Assembly: GCA_964524515.1 (NCBI GenBank)
Contig: CAZGEA010000004.1
Coordinates: forward strand, 62,001-126,000
Reading direction: 5' to 3'
Origin: CAZGEA01 sp964524515
GTDB taxonomy: Bacteria; Patescibacteriota; Microgenomatia; UBA8517
Length of the DNA: 64,000 nt
The position numbers and the translations under genes are program-made. Positions 1 to 9,610 of the stretch are shown here, one piece after another. Numbering within the stretch: the stretch's first letter is position 1; the number at the start of each line of letters is the position of its first letter. The notes beneath the pieces were generated by a model. It ran no database searches and was not told where the DNA came from. It saw only the letters and a program-made list of their open reading frames with translations.

Positions 1-2216
1 ATCCCTGTTAATTGGTCCACTATATTTTTTGCTCTTTCAATTGCAGGCAAATGATTTCCAAACCTTAAGTTTGTTGAGATTAAACGTCCCAAGGCTTCAG
101 CCATTGCTGCCACATCTGTTCCTGCTTTACCGATTGTCACAAATACTTCAAATGGACTTCCACCTTCATCGTTGTTTACTGTGATATAGGCTGCACCCAT
201 TGGGGTATCGATTTTGTATGTTGCACCTTCAACTTTTACTGGACGAGGCTTTATTGCAACTGACTGAACTTCCTGTTTTGGTTCTTCTTTTTTCTCTTCT
301 TTATTATTATTTGTTCCTAGATTTAAAACTTGTTCACCTTTGCAGCCATCACGGAAAACTGTGATTCCACGGCAGCCTGTCTCCCAAGCTAAGGCATATG
401 CTGCTTTTATATCATCAACTGTTGCACTATTTGGAAGATTAATTGTTTTGCTTACTGCATTATCTGTGTGTTTTTGAAAAGCAGCCTGCATTTTGACATG
501 CCATGATGGCTCGATTTCATGGGCGGTACCGAAAACACGCCTTACATCTTCTGGAATTTCATCGATATCTCTTACTGTTCCATGATTTGAAACTTTATCC
601 ATTAACTCTTTTGAATCAAAACCTCGCTTTTTGGCAATTTCTTCAAACATTGGATTAATGAAAGTTAAAGTTCTGTTTTCACTTTTAACGATGTGTTGAT
701 ATGCAACTGCAAACAAAGGTTCAATTCCACCTGATGCGTTTGCCAAAATGCCAATGGTTCCAGTTGGAGCGATTGTTGTGACTGTTGAATTTCTAATTGG
801 TGCGTCATCTTTATATACACTTTGGTCCCAAAGTTTGAAGGCTCCTCGCTCTTTGGCTAACTCTTTGGACATATTATGCCCTTCATCGTTTATGAATTTC
901 ATTAATTTTTCTCCAAGATCCAAGGCATCTTGTGAATCGTATGCAATGCCCAATTCAACTAACATATCTGCCCAACCGCCGACTCCCAAACCAATTCTTC
1001 GAATGTTTTTGACAGTTTCAGCGATTTGAGGAAGAGGAAATGGATTCATTTCAATGACAGAATCGAGCATCCTGACTGCAACGTGGACTGAAAGCTTTAA
1101 TTTATCCCAATCAACTTCTTTTTTGCCATTATTATTTTTTACAAAATAGCCTAAGAAAATTGAACCTAGATTACAAGCATCAAAGGGATACAAAGGCTGC
1201 TCACCACAAGGATTTGTACTTTCCACTTCCCAACCTTTTGCTCGAATTGGATTTGCAGGAGACTCATTTATTCTATCTATGAAAATCATTCCTGGATCAC
1301 CACTGCGCCACGCACTATTTGCTATTTCATCCCAAACCTCTGTTGCCTTTAGTTTTCCTGCAACTTCTTTATTGTGAGGGTTAATTAATTCATACTCTGT
1401 ATCATTTTTTAACGCATCCATAAATTTATTAGTAGCTGTCACTGAAATATTGAAGTTTGTAATTGAAACATTATCGTCTTTGCAATGAATGAATTCTTTA
1501 ACATCTGGGTGGTCAACACGAAGGATTCCCATGTTTGCTCCACGGCGCATTCCACCTTGTTTAATTTGTTGAGTTGCCTCGTTGTAAACTTTCATAAAAG
1601 AAACCGGACCTGAAGCTACACCCATTGTTGATTTAACACGGGAACCTGCTGGGCGAAGACGCGAGAAAGAAAATCCTGTCCCACCACCTGATTGGTGGAC
1701 TATTGCCTGGTATTTAATTCCATCAAAAATACCAGATAGTGAATCTTCAACTGGTAAGACATAGCAGGCACTGTATTGAAGCCCATTCCCTTTTCCTGCA
1801 TTCATTAATGTTGGAGAATTTGGCAAGAATTCTCTTTTAATCATTATATTGTAATAGGACTTTGCGTAATCGATTATTTCGTTTCTTGTTTTACCAAATT
1901 TAATTTCAGCTGAAGCTAATTCCCATGCAACGCGCCAACACATTTCACTAACATTTTCAATCACATTTCCATCTTTATCTTTTGTGAAATATCTTTCATT
2001 TAAAACTCTAACTGCTTGTGGGGTCCATTCAACATTTTCTAAACCTTCTGGAAGCTTTGGCCTTGGGCCAACTAACTTTTCAACCAGAATTTTCATTGAA
2101 GCGTAATCTAAGTCTTCCCAGTTAATTTTCTTAGGATCTAAGTGGCCATTTCCATTGCCATTTGATTTTATTTTTTTAACTTTTGATTGATTTTTAAATT
2201 CTTGTGTACTTGGCAT
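1..2216 (-). CDS. nrdJ: Adenosylcobalamin-dependent (class II) ribonucleotide reductase, C-terminus cut by window edge
   Basis: Reduces ribonucleotides to deoxyribonucleotides using an AdoCbl-generated thiyl radical. Translating the minus strand from the ATG at 2216 gives 738 uninterrupted residues that run off the left edge. Visible family motifs are SACYVLPVEDS (first redox Cys), GGGTGFSFSRLRP, GGMRRGANMG, STNPCGEQPL (radical-carrying Cys region), NLGSIFLGYFV and APTGTIGILANASGGIEP. The tail region from about residue 640 is a Lys/Glu linker followed by the start of a small C-terminal domain; the redox Cys pair expected at the end is outside the window. The gene lies 21 bases downstream of nrdR and probably shares its transcript. 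The enzyme needs no oxygen and no separate radical subunit, but it does need B12; compare the cobalamin riboswitch at 58551. Confidence 0.95.
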   Translation of the reverse strand, partial: MPSTQEFKNQSKVKKIKSNGNGNGHLDPKKINWEDLDYASMKILVEKLVGPRPKLPEGLENVEWTPQAVRVLNERYFTKDKDGNVIENVSEMCWRVAWELASAEIKFGKTRNEIIDYAKSYYNIMIKREFLPNSPTLMNAGKGNGLQYSACYVLPVEDSLSGIFDGIKYQAIVHQSGGGTGFSFSRLRPAGSRVKSTMGVASGPVSFMKVYNEATQQIKQGGMRRGANMGILRVDHPDVKEFIHCKDDNVSITNFNISVTATNKFMDALKNDTEYELINPHNKEVAGKLKATEVWDEIANSAWRSGDPGMIFIDRINESPANPIRAKGWEVESTNPCGEQPLYPFDACNLGSIFLGYFVKNNNGKKEVDWDKLKLSVHVAVRMLDSVIEMNPFPLPQIAETVKNIRRIGLGVGGWADMLVELGIAYDSQDALDLGEKLMKFINDEGHNMSKELAKERGAFKLWDQSVYKDDAPIRNSTVTTIAPTGTIGILANASGGIEPLFAVAYQHIVKSENRTLTFINPMFEEIAKKRGFDSKELMDKVSNHGTVRDIDEIPEDVRRVFGTAHEIEPSWHVKMQAAFQKHTDNAVSKTINLPNSATVDDIKAAYALAWETGCRGITVFRDGCKGEQVLNLGTNNNKEEKKEEPKQEVQSVAIKPRPVKVEGATYKIDTPMGAAYITVNNDEGGSPFEVFVTIGKAGTDVAAMAEALGRLISTNLRFGNHLPAIERAKNIVDQLTG

Positions 2217-2237
2217 TTTTTTAAATAAAAATTTTAA

Positions 2238-2684
2238 CTACAATCCTTTTTCTATTGCTTTTTCAAAATCTGTTAAATCTTCAAACTCTAGATAAATACT
2301 TGCAAACCTTAGCCATGCAACTTTATCTATTTTCTTTAATCTTTTCAATACTGCGCGACCTACTTCTCGAGATGGTATTTCATCTTTTTCTTTTCTCAAC
2401 ATTTCGCGCTCAACATCACGGGCTATTTGGGATACAACATCAAGGGAAACTGGACGCTTTAAAATTGCTCTTCCAATTCCTCTTTTTACTTTTTCAAAAT
2501 CCCAAGGTTCTCTTCTTCCACTTTTTTTAACAATCCATAATGCGCGTGCAACTGTCTTTTCGTGAGTTGTAAAACGCTTACCACAATTACTACAGAATCT
2601 TCTTCGCCTGACTTGAGTTCCTTCCTCAATTACCCGCGATTCTAAGACCTCTGTACCGCTTTGTGCACAATATGGACATTTCAT
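2238..2684 (-). CDS. nrdR: Transcriptional repressor NrdR
   Basis: A 148-residue nucleotide-sensing repressor of ribonucleotide reductase genes, full length for the family. The N-terminal zinc ribbon shows CPYC (residues 3-6) and CSNCGKRF (about 32-39), followed by an ATP-cone domain (about 46-136) starting WIVKKSGRREPWD. The start ATG at 2684 gives the canonical MKCPYC beginning. It is transcribed leftward just ahead of nrdJ, so it probably represses its own operon. A TATAGT hexamer lies 8 bases upstream of the ATG, which suggests a leaderless transcript, and a NrdR-box-like sequence sits just behind that hexamer. Confidence 0.95.
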   Translation of the reverse strand: MKCPYCAQSGTEVLESRVIEEGTQVRRRRFCSNCGKRFTTHEKTVARALWIVKKSGRREPWDFEKVKRGIGRAILKRPVSLDVVSQIARDVEREMLRKEKDEIPSREVGRAVLKRLKKIDKVAWLRFASIYLEFEDLTDFEKAIEKGL

Positions 2685-2692
2685 AAATGAAA

Positions 2693-2714
2693 ACTATAAA
2701 CGCTATATGTAGGG
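2693..2714 (-). promoter_or_regulatory. nrdR promoter -10 (TATAGT) with NrdR-box-like site
   Basis: On the minus strand TATAGT (2693-2698) stands 8 bases before the nrdR ATG. Immediately upstream, at about 2700-2714, is ACATATAGCGT, which matches the core of the ACACTATATATAGTGT-type NrdR box with two differences over the central half. A box in the promoter spacer would fit autorepression. NrdR boxes normally come in pairs; a convincing second box was not found, so this is tentative. Confidence 0.4.
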
Positions 2715-2784
2715 TGCAGAAACATAATGCACCACTAATTGTGGAAAATCAACCGGGAAAAAGAAGCGATATTTTGATCTTTTT

Positions 2785-3405
2785 TTAAAAAGGATTTTGG
2801 GGAGGCGTGCCGCCTTTTTCGATAATTTTTGATTTTGCTTTTTCATATTGAGTGAGCATTTCATTTTTAAAAACTATTAATTTAGGGCGTGCATCTTCTG
2901 GTGATATATTTATCATTTCATCGATTTGTTGGTAATGTGCAAGACTTGCCAAAGCGAGTCTTTGAAATAAACCTGAAACATCCATTTGTGAATCTTGACC
3001 TAAACATGCTTGACTAATTGCTTCATTGAAATATGCATTTGATTTTTCTAAAGTTTTAACTGCAGGTTCAACTTCATCTTCTTTGAGCATATTTTTTGAT
3101 GTCATTAATCTTTTATCTGATAGAAGAAGTGCGATTTCGGAGCGTTTTGAGTGATTTTTGTTGAGTGATAAAAGAAGCTTGTCTCTAGTTGCTTTAATTG
3201 GCCAAAGAATATTACCTGGGGCTACATCTCCGGGATATACAAAACTGTAATCTATTTTTTTATTAGTATCTGGAAGAACTACGTTTTGAGATACTGGTCC
3301 AGAAAAAACATATCTTGCTGAGGCTGTTCTAAAAACAGAAATTGTGAATATTGCGAAACCTAAAAATAAACTTAATGTTATCCAGCCTATTTTTACAAAA
3401 TTCAT
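2785..3405 (-). CDS. Membrane-anchored DUF5667-like protein
   Basis: A 206-residue protein with an N-terminal hydrophobic segment (about residues 7-28) and an extracytoplasmic helical domain. The stretch YPGDVAPGNILWPIK followed by a Lys/Arg/Glu-rich helix (KRSEIALLLSDKRL) resembles the DUF5667 pattern, in which a Pro-Gly-x-x-x-Tyr/Trp-x-x-Lys segment precedes long helices. No catalytic residues are evident. It ends with a Gly/Pro-rich tail. It is alone on its strand between nrdR and the HEPN gene. The function is unknown; the family assignment is by pattern only. Confidence 0.6.
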   Translation of the reverse strand: MNFVKIGWITLSLFLGFAIFTISVFRTASARYVFSGPVSQNVVLPDTNKKIDYSFVYPGDVAPGNILWPIKATRDKLLLSLNKNHSKRSEIALLLSDKRLMTSKNMLKEDEVEPAVKTLEKSNAYFNEAISQACLGQDSQMDVSGLFQRLALASLAHYQQIDEMINISPEDARPKLIVFKNEMLTQYEKAKSKIIEKGGTPPQNPF

Positions 3406-3474
3406 ATGGTGTGGCGATACTAATCATAGGAGTAAGTTAAAAACTAGTCAATCTTTCGGGTTATATTTGGGATA

Positions 3475-3969
3475 TTATCCTATTTTGCATTCTCTAACTG
3501 AAAAGTCGATTGCTTCAATTATCATATCAACTTTTGATTTTGCGTCAATTAATGAAATATTGTCTTTATCCCCTGGAAACCAGTGGAATACACCATTTCT
3601 GCAAGTTTTCCATGTTTCCCAAAGGAATTTAGGCAGTTCTTCACCTTGGCAGTAATTTGATATTCGATCGTAAATACTTTCATGCCTTAATTCTTTTTCT
3701 AATTCTGGGTTGAGAGCTCGACCGATGCGGAAACGTTTACCTTCATATTCAACTTTTGAGATAAAACCTAAATCTAGAAACATTTTCTTTAAAAAACCTT
3801 CGTAGCCTTTGGCTGCGGGAAAAACAACAAAGGAATAGTCCGAAAATTTTTCGTCCCAAGAATCAATTTTTTCACAGAGAGTTATTGAGGTTTTTAATAA
3901 ATTCCGAACATCATCTGGGGCATAATTCCACCAAGGTTTTGAAGTTAGATCAATCATAATTTTAATCAT
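3475..3969 (-). CDS. HEPN-domain protein, RnlA-like
   Basis: About 164 residues. The segment FPAAKGYEGFLKKMF resembles the helical dimerisation segment of RnlA-type (RNase LS) toxins, and RNGVFH near the C-terminus fits the R-x4-H catalytic signature of HEPN ribonucleases. No antitoxin (RnlB-like) or N-terminal RnlA domains are present, so this is a stand-alone HEPN module. The longest frame opens at 4020, but that would overlap the divergent PBP gene. ATG 3969 (or 3957) is preferred because a TATACA hexamer sits 9 bases upstream of 3969, matching the leaderless style of this genome. It could act in RNA cleavage or stress response; the role is inferred from the motif only. Confidence 0.6.
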   Translation of the reverse strand: MIKIMIDLTSKPWWNYAPDDVRNLLKTSITLCEKIDSWDEKFSDYSFVVFPAAKGYEGFLKKMFLDLGFISKVEYEGKRFRIGRALNPELEKELRHESIYDRISNYCQGEELPKFLWETWKTCRNGVFHWFPGDKDNISLIDAKSKVDMIIEAIDFSVRECKIG

Positions 3970-3978
3970 ATTATATGT

Positions 3979-3986
3979 TGTATAAT
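3979..3986 (+). promoter_or_regulatory. TGTATAAT -10 element, leaderless start of PBP gene
   Basis: TGTATAAT ends 7 bases before the GTG start at 3994, so a transcript starting the usual 6-8 bases downstream would begin at or next to the start codon. The same TGTATAATTTA string occurs before the genes starting at 13203 and 22344. The opposite strand of this AT-rich stretch may serve the divergent HEPN gene. Confidence 0.65.
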
Positions 3987-3993
3987 TTAAAAG

Positions 3994-6234
3994 GTGCAAA
4001 AAAAGAAAAAGAGACTTCAAAAAATACCGAATTCAGGCAGAAAAACATTTATTCAACGATTTAAAATATTGTTTTTCAAAAAGCCAGTAATTCTTTCTTT
4101 TGTAGTTATAATTTTGGCATTGTTTGTTTGGATTTTTTGGGGGCTACCCAACCCTGCCACAATATCTGACAGACAACCCATTTCTACAAAACTACTAGAT
4201 AGAAATGGGAAGTTGATTTATGAAATTTTTACTGAGAAAAGGCGTACCCCTATTACCCTTGATCAAATGCCTGATTTCCTTAAAAAGGCAACTATTTCAA
4301 TTGAAGATAAGGATTTTTATAAACACGGTGGATTTTCAATTACTGGAATTGCCAGAGCAGCGTATAAAACGATTTTTAAACAAAATTTGCAAGGCGGATC
4401 GACACTTACACAACAACTTGTTAAATATAGTTTGTTAACACCTGAGCGCACTTTGATTCGAAAGATTAGAGAATTGGTTTTAACCTTGGTTGTGGAGGCT
4501 AGATTTTCAAAAGATGAAATATTGACAATGTACTTGAACGAAATTCCATATGGAGGCACAGCTTATGGAATTGAATCAGCAGCACAAGCATATTTTAATA
4601 AACATGCAAATGAATTAACTTTGTCTGAGGCTTCATATTTAGCAGGATTACCACAGGCGCCGTCAAAGTATTCACCATATGGATCAAACCCTGATTTTGG
4701 AAAACAGAGACAATTGCAAGTTTTAAAGCGCATGGTTGAAGATGGGTATATTACCCAAGAGGAATCAGACACTGCATTTAAAACAGAGCTTAATTTTATA
4801 AAACCAAAAGCGCTTGAGGCACCACATTTTGCATTATGGATTAAAGAGCAGTTGGCTGAAACATATGGGGATGCCGTAGTTGAAGAAGGTGGACTTAAAG
4901 TTACGACTACACTTGATCTTGATTTACAAAATTATGCACAGGATGTGGTGGCCACTGAAGTTGGAAGATTAATAAAACAAAATGTTGGCAATGGCGCAGC
5001 ATTAGTTACAATTCCAAAAACTGGAGAGATATTGGCCATGGTTGGATCGAAAGATTACTTTGCAAAAGATGAAGATGGAAAAGTGAATATAGTATTTGCA
5101 AAAAGACAACCTGGTTCATCGATTAAACCACTAAATTACGCTTTGGCCATTCGTGACGGCAAAATTACAGCATCTTCCCCATTGGTTGATGTACCCACTT
5201 GTTTTGGAGTAATGGGACAGACTCCATATTGCCCTAAAAATTACGATGGAACATTTCATGGAATAGCTCAAACTCGATTTTCACTTGGTAATTCATTAAA
5301 TATTCCTGCAGTTGATGTTTTAGCTTTAAATGGACTGGAGAATTTTATTAATTTTTCAAAAGATATGGGAATTACCACATTTAATACAAATAGTGATTAT
5401 GGGCTATCTTTAACTTTAGGTGGTGGTGAGGTGCGGCCTTATGACATGCTCCAGGCATTTGGAGTATTTGCAAACGGAGGAATTCGTCAAAGCCTTTATG
5501 GAATACAGAAAGTTGAAGATCCAAAAGGGAAAATTTTAGAAGAGAAAAAACCAGAACCATTAACTGGAAGACGAGTATTGGACGAGGGAACTTCATTTAT
5601 AATTTCTCAAATACTTCTTGATAATAATGCACGAACAATGGCATTTGGACCATCTTCCTACTTGAATGTTTCAGGGCACGGTGAGGTATCTGTAAAAACA
5701 GGAACAACAAATGATAGGCGTGATAATTGGACGATTGGATATAATCCATCAATTGCTGCTTTGGCTTGGGTTGGCAACAATGATTATTCTCCAATGAGTG
5801 GAGCCGTATCTGGAGTATCTGGTGCATCACCAATTTGGAATAGAATAATTAAACGTGCACTGGATAATTCTGAAGCACAGAAGTATGGAGAGACCGCCAA
5901 AGGCCATACTTGGCCCAAACAACCTGAAGCTGTAGTAGGCAAGAATATTTGCGCGACAACTGGAGCTGACCCGGAACAAAACCAAGGACTTGATTGCCCT
6001 CAAAGATTTGAATATTTTTTGAAGGAATTTTTGCCCACTGCTGTTAAGGGAGGGAGGCAAGATATTCAAATTGATCGATCAACTCAAACGATTGCAAATG
6101 GTAAATCGTTACCTGAAAATGTGGCAACAGAGAATAGACCTGTAATTTTTGATCCACTTGGAACAATGTATTGTATGGATTGTATGCTTCCAACTGAAGC
6201 GATTACTATTAAATATCCACTAATTGTAAACTAA
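3994..6234 (+). CDS. Bifunctional class A penicillin-binding protein
   Basis: A 746-residue peptidoglycan glycosyltransferase/DD-transpeptidase. After a basic cytoplasmic N-terminus comes one transmembrane helix (about residues 27-49), then a GT51 domain with catalytic Glu104 in EDKDFYKHGG and the motifs GGSTLTQQLVK and YLNEIPYGG. The transpeptidase domain has SxxK (S375-S-I-K378), SxN (S434-L-N436) and KTG (568-570). A C-terminal extension of about 75 residues contains paired cysteines (CATTG..DCPQRF). The start codon is GTG at 3994. It is followed 60 bases later by a paralogue, so two bifunctional synthases lie in tandem. No SD is visible. Confidence 0.95.
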   Translation: MQKKKKRLQKIPNSGRKTFIQRFKILFFKKPVILSFVVIILALFVWIFWGLPNPATISDRQPISTKLLDRNGKLIYEIFTEKRRTPITLDQMPDFLKKATISIEDKDFYKHGGFSITGIARAAYKTIFKQNLQGGSTLTQQLVKYSLLTPERTLIRKIRELVLTLVVEARFSKDEILTMYLNEIPYGGTAYGIESAAQAYFNKHANELTLSEASYLAGLPQAPSKYSPYGSNPDFGKQRQLQVLKRMVEDGYITQEESDTAFKTELNFIKPKALEAPHFALWIKEQLAETYGDAVVEEGGLKVTTTLDLDLQNYAQDVVATEVGRLIKQNVGNGAALVTIPKTGEILAMVGSKDYFAKDEDGKVNIVFAKRQPGSSIKPLNYALAIRDGKITASSPLVDVPTCFGVMGQTPYCPKNYDGTFHGIAQTRFSLGNSLNIPAVDVLALNGLENFINFSKDMGITTFNTNSDYGLSLTLGGGEVRPYDMLQAFGVFANGGIRQSLYGIQKVEDPKGKILEEKKPEPLTGRRVLDEGTSFIISQILLDNNARTMAFGPSSYLNVSGHGEVSVKTGTTNDRRDNWTIGYNPSIAALAWVGNNDYSPMSGAVSGVSGASPIWNRIIKRALDNSEAQKYGETAKGHTWPKQPEAVVGKNICATTGADPEQNQGLDCPQRFEYFLKEFLPTAVKGGRQDIQIDRSTQTIANGKSLPENVATENRPVIFDPLGTMYCMDCMLPTEAITIKYPLIVN

Positions 6235-6294
6235 TTTACTATAATAACTTTTTACCTCTTCAAAGAAAACATAAATAGTATTACTATCTAATGT

Positions 6295-8502
6295 GTGGCA
6301 GGCAAGCTCACACAATTACTTCTATTCCTAGGTAGGCCTTTTTTTGCCTTAATTTACTATTCCCTATTTTTTGTTTCGTTTGTTTTAACTCATTTTGTTG
6401 CAATACTTACTGTAATTTTTGTTTTTAGTTTTTTTGTTATTTTTTCTATATCAATATTTTTTGTAGGAATAATTGCAAATTTTGCAAGGTTTTTTAAAAA
6501 AAATATAGGATTTGGAAAAACATTATCACTTGGGTTAATTACATTGTTTTTAGGGATTGGAATTTTTTTGTTTTCCAAAATAACAACCTTTTTAAATAAT
6601 TTACCTGATCCAAAACTTTTGTCTTCTTGGAATAGCCCATTAACTAGTAAAATTTATGACCGAAATGGAATTTTACTTTATTCTTTTTTCAAAAACGAAA
6701 ACAGAACATATGTTCCCCTTTCCCAAGTTCCTGTCTATACACGACTTGCTGTAATTGCGGCTGAGGATGCATCTTTTTATAAACACAGTGGTTATTCGAT
6801 AAGTGGAATTATTAGATCGGCAATTAAAAATTTGCAGACACATTCGCTTTCTTATGGAGGATCGACAATTACACAGCAACTTCTGAAAAATACACTTTTA
6901 ACTAATGAGAAAACATGGTCTCGGAAAATTAGAGAGATTGTTTTGGCTATTAATACAGAACGTATTTATTCAAAGGATCAAATTCTTGAAATGTATTTGA
7001 ACCAAGTTTCTTATGGTGGAACTACATATGGAATCGAGGAAGCATCAAAAACTTATTTTAATAAAAAAACATCTGAACTTACACTTTCTGAATCTGCATT
7101 TTTGGCTGGACTTCCTAAATCCCCTTCTACTCTATCTCCTTATACCAATTTACAGGGAGCGATTTCAAGACAGCAGGAAGTACTTAAATTAATGGAGACG
7201 AATGGTTTTATAACAGCAGATGAATACAGTAGAAGTGTGCAGATTCCAATCGTTATATCCCCTGCAGAGAAAAACATACTCGCACCACACTTTGTAATGT
7301 ATGTTAGGGATTTGTTGATTTCAAAGTTTGGAGAGGAAAAACTTTATCGTGGAGGATTAAATATTTATACAACTCTTGATATTAATGTGCAAAATATGGC
7401 ACAGGAGATTGTTAAACAAGAACTAAACAAAGTTTCTCAATTGAATGTTACCAATGGGGCAAGCTTGGTTGTAAACCCTAAGACTGGTGAGATTATTGCT
7501 ATGGTTGGATCAAAAAACTATGACGATAATTCAATTGACGGAAATGTAAATGTAACAATCAGATTGAGGCCGCCTGGTTCATCAATTAAAATTGTTACTT
7601 ACTCTTATGCATTAACACATGGAATGACTCCGCAAAATATAATTGCTGATATGCCGACTACTTTTAATATTCCCCAAACGAAACCTTATAAACCACAGAA
7701 TTACGATGGACAATATAGGGGAAATTTAACTTTGAGAAATGCTTTTGCCCAATCTCGAAACATACCTGCAGTTCGTGTGCTTTATCATTTTGGATTAAAT
7801 AATATCATTCAAATGGGGCGAGATATGGGGATTGTTTCATGGCGCAATCCAAGTGATTATGGATTATCACTTACCTTAGGCGGAGCCGATTTAACACTTT
7901 TGGAATTAACTCGCGTTTATTCAACAGTTGCAAATTACGGAAGGCGGCCTGAATTAAATCCATTACTTAAAATAAACACCAGTATTGGCCAGACAATTTA
8001 TCAGAATCCTTGTGCTAATTCGGAATTAACATGCAATCAACCTCAAGTGATTGATCCTCGAGCCGCCTTTCAAATTACTGATATTTTAAATGACAATAAT
8101 GCACGATCTGCTTCGTTTGGATCAAATTCCGCACTTAATATAAAAAATTATCCACAAATTGCTGTTAAAACTGGAACAAGTAATGATTTGCGGGATAATT
8201 TGACCGTTGGTTATACACCAGACCTGGTTGTTGCAGTTTGGGTTGGAAATTCTAATAATTCTCCAATGAAACGTATTGCATCTGGAATTACTGGAGCTGC
8301 CCCTATTTGGAGCAATATTATGAAAAATTTAATTGAAAAAAATAAAAAAGATATAAAATGGGAAATTCCACAAGGACTAACTCAAATTAATTGTAATGGA
8401 AGAAGTGACTGGGTTTTTTCTGATGCAGCAATGGACAAAGCATGTTCACAAATTGATAGCAATCAAAATTCAGCTAGCGTGATTTTTCAGCCTCAAATAT
8501 AA
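6295..8502 (+). CDS. Second bifunctional class A penicillin-binding protein
   Basis: A 735-residue paralogue of the preceding gene. The N-terminus differs: two hydrophobic stretches (about residues 10-60 and 75-95) precede the GT51 domain, so it may span the membrane more than once. Motifs: catalytic Glu157 in AAEDASFYKHSG, GGSTITQQLLK, YLNQVSYGG, SxxK S429-S-I-K432 (followed by Ile rather than Pro), SRN as the SxN motif and VKTGTSND. A short C-terminal extension carries two Cys. It starts at GTG 6295, with TACTAT 7 bases upstream (6282-6287). Its 3' end overlaps the convergent serine-hydrolase gene by 29 bases. Confidence 0.94.
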   Translation: MAGKLTQLLLFLGRPFFALIYYSLFFVSFVLTHFVAILTVIFVFSFFVIFSISIFFVGIIANFARFFKKNIGFGKTLSLGLITLFLGIGIFLFSKITTFLNNLPDPKLLSSWNSPLTSKIYDRNGILLYSFFKNENRTYVPLSQVPVYTRLAVIAAEDASFYKHSGYSISGIIRSAIKNLQTHSLSYGGSTITQQLLKNTLLTNEKTWSRKIREIVLAINTERIYSKDQILEMYLNQVSYGGTTYGIEEASKTYFNKKTSELTLSESAFLAGLPKSPSTLSPYTNLQGAISRQQEVLKLMETNGFITADEYSRSVQIPIVISPAEKNILAPHFVMYVRDLLISKFGEEKLYRGGLNIYTTLDINVQNMAQEIVKQELNKVSQLNVTNGASLVVNPKTGEIIAMVGSKNYDDNSIDGNVNVTIRLRPPGSSIKIVTYSYALTHGMTPQNIIADMPTTFNIPQTKPYKPQNYDGQYRGNLTLRNAFAQSRNIPAVRVLYHFGLNNIIQMGRDMGIVSWRNPSDYGLSLTLGGADLTLLELTRVYSTVANYGRRPELNPLLKINTSIGQTIYQNPCANSELTCNQPQVIDPRAAFQITDILNDNNARSASFGSNSALNIKNYPQIAVKTGTSNDLRDNLTVGYTPDLVVAVWVGNSNNSPMKRIASGITGAAPIWSNIMKNLIEKNKKDIKWEIPQGLTQINCNGRSDWVFSDAAMDKACSQIDSNQNSASVIFQPQI

Positions 8503-9589
8503 TATTCCCTAATTTTACAAAGTTTTCCTCAACTTCTGATTCCACAATTCCTTTTGTAAAAATACCAATAACATATGGTTTTGGAGTAAAGACGATTCCA
8601 GCGTCATTTAGAACATGAAGTTCACGACCATATTTGTGGCTTACTTTTATGCCGTCATCTACTGACTTTGGAAGATAATTTTCATACCCAGTATTTGTTA
8701 AAATTTTTAAAATTTCATTTGTGTTTTTTGGATTAACAATTTCCCCTTTCCATAGTTTTTGGAAAAACAAGCTAACATCTGAAGGTGAAGTTGTATTCTC
8801 ATCGATATTAGTTTTAGTCATGCCGAGATTTTTAATCACTTCGTTTATTTTTGCCTTCCCTAAATAATTAATAATAATACGAAAAGCAGTATTGTCTGAC
8901 TGCTGACCCATGGCAGATGCTAATTCACGAAGTGTAAATTTTGTCCCAGCTTTTTGACCAATAATCCAACCTGAGCCACCCACTTTATCTGAATCTTTTA
9001 GATAATATGAAGAATCTATATCGATTTGGCCTTGTTCATCATAGACATAAAGTGCTGCAATGACTGGGAGTTTAATAACAGATGCAGCTTCAAATACTTC
9101 ATTTTGATAAACCCCATAGCTGACACCTGAATCAAGTCTTATTACACTTAACCCATAAATACCTGAGAGTTTATTTGAGCTTTCTTTGAATTTGTTTACT
9201 ATTTCTTCAACCTCTTTTTCCTCTTCTTTGTTTTTATTTGTAGATTCAATGGTAATTTTTTTCTCCAGTGGATTGGAGAGATTTGGAACAACTATTCTTT
9301 GGGAATTTGGTAATTTCCAATTTCTAGCCATTAGTGCAAGAACACCTGACCCGGCAACTGTTAAGAATAAAACAACTAAAACAATTGATCTTTCAATTTT
9401 TCCCCAGGGCTTAATTGGCTCTTTTCTTTTACGTTTATTTTGAGGAGCTAAATCTTTTATTTTTTTTGGCTTTTTGCCATGGGAGTCATCTTCATCGTCT
9501 TCATCATCCAACTCGTCATCTTCTAATTCATCGTCTTCATCATCTTTTTTCTTTTTTTTTCGGAAAATTAAATTAAGTGGAAATATCAT
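8474..9589 (-). CDS. Membrane-anchored serine hydrolase, beta-lactamase class A fold, with acidic N-terminus
   Basis: 371 residues. The cytoplasmic N-terminus has a Lys run followed by about 25 mostly Asp/Glu residues (about 11-38), then a basic stretch, one transmembrane helix (about 66-88) and a linker. The extracytoplasmic domain has ASVIK (SxxK nucleophile), QSDN (SDN) and HKYGRELH (KTG-like). The position of the class A deacylating Glu reads NTTSPSD without an obvious Glu-x-x-x-Asn, so efficient beta-lactam hydrolysis is doubtful. A D,D-peptidase or other wall serine hydrolase is more likely. The next-door PBPs support a peptidoglycan role. A TAAAAT hexamer lies 5 bases before the ATG. 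Confidence 0.8.
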   Translation of the reverse strand: MIFPLNLIFRKKKKKDDEDDELEDDELDDEDDEDDSHGKKPKKIKDLAPQNKRKRKEPIKPWGKIERSIVLVVLFLTVAGSGVLALMARNWKLPNSQRIVVPNLSNPLEKKITIESTNKNKEEEKEVEEIVNKFKESSNKLSGIYGLSVIRLDSGVSYGVYQNEVFEAASVIKLPVIAALYVYDEQGQIDIDSSYYLKDSDKVGGSGWIIGQKAGTKFTLRELASAMGQQSDNTAFRIIINYLGKAKINEVIKNLGMTKTNIDENTTSPSDVSLFFQKLWKGEIVNPKNTNEILKILTNTGYENYLPKSVDDGIKVSHKYGRELHVLNDAGIVFTPKPYVIGIFTKGIVESEVEENFVKLGNIIFEAEKSR

Positions 9590-9610
9590 ATTTTATTTTA
9601 CCAGGGTTTG

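Noticed and set aside
8474..9589. Beta-lactam resistance gene
   Set aside because: The hydrolytic Glu of class A enzymes is not evident and the neighbours are wall-synthesis genes.
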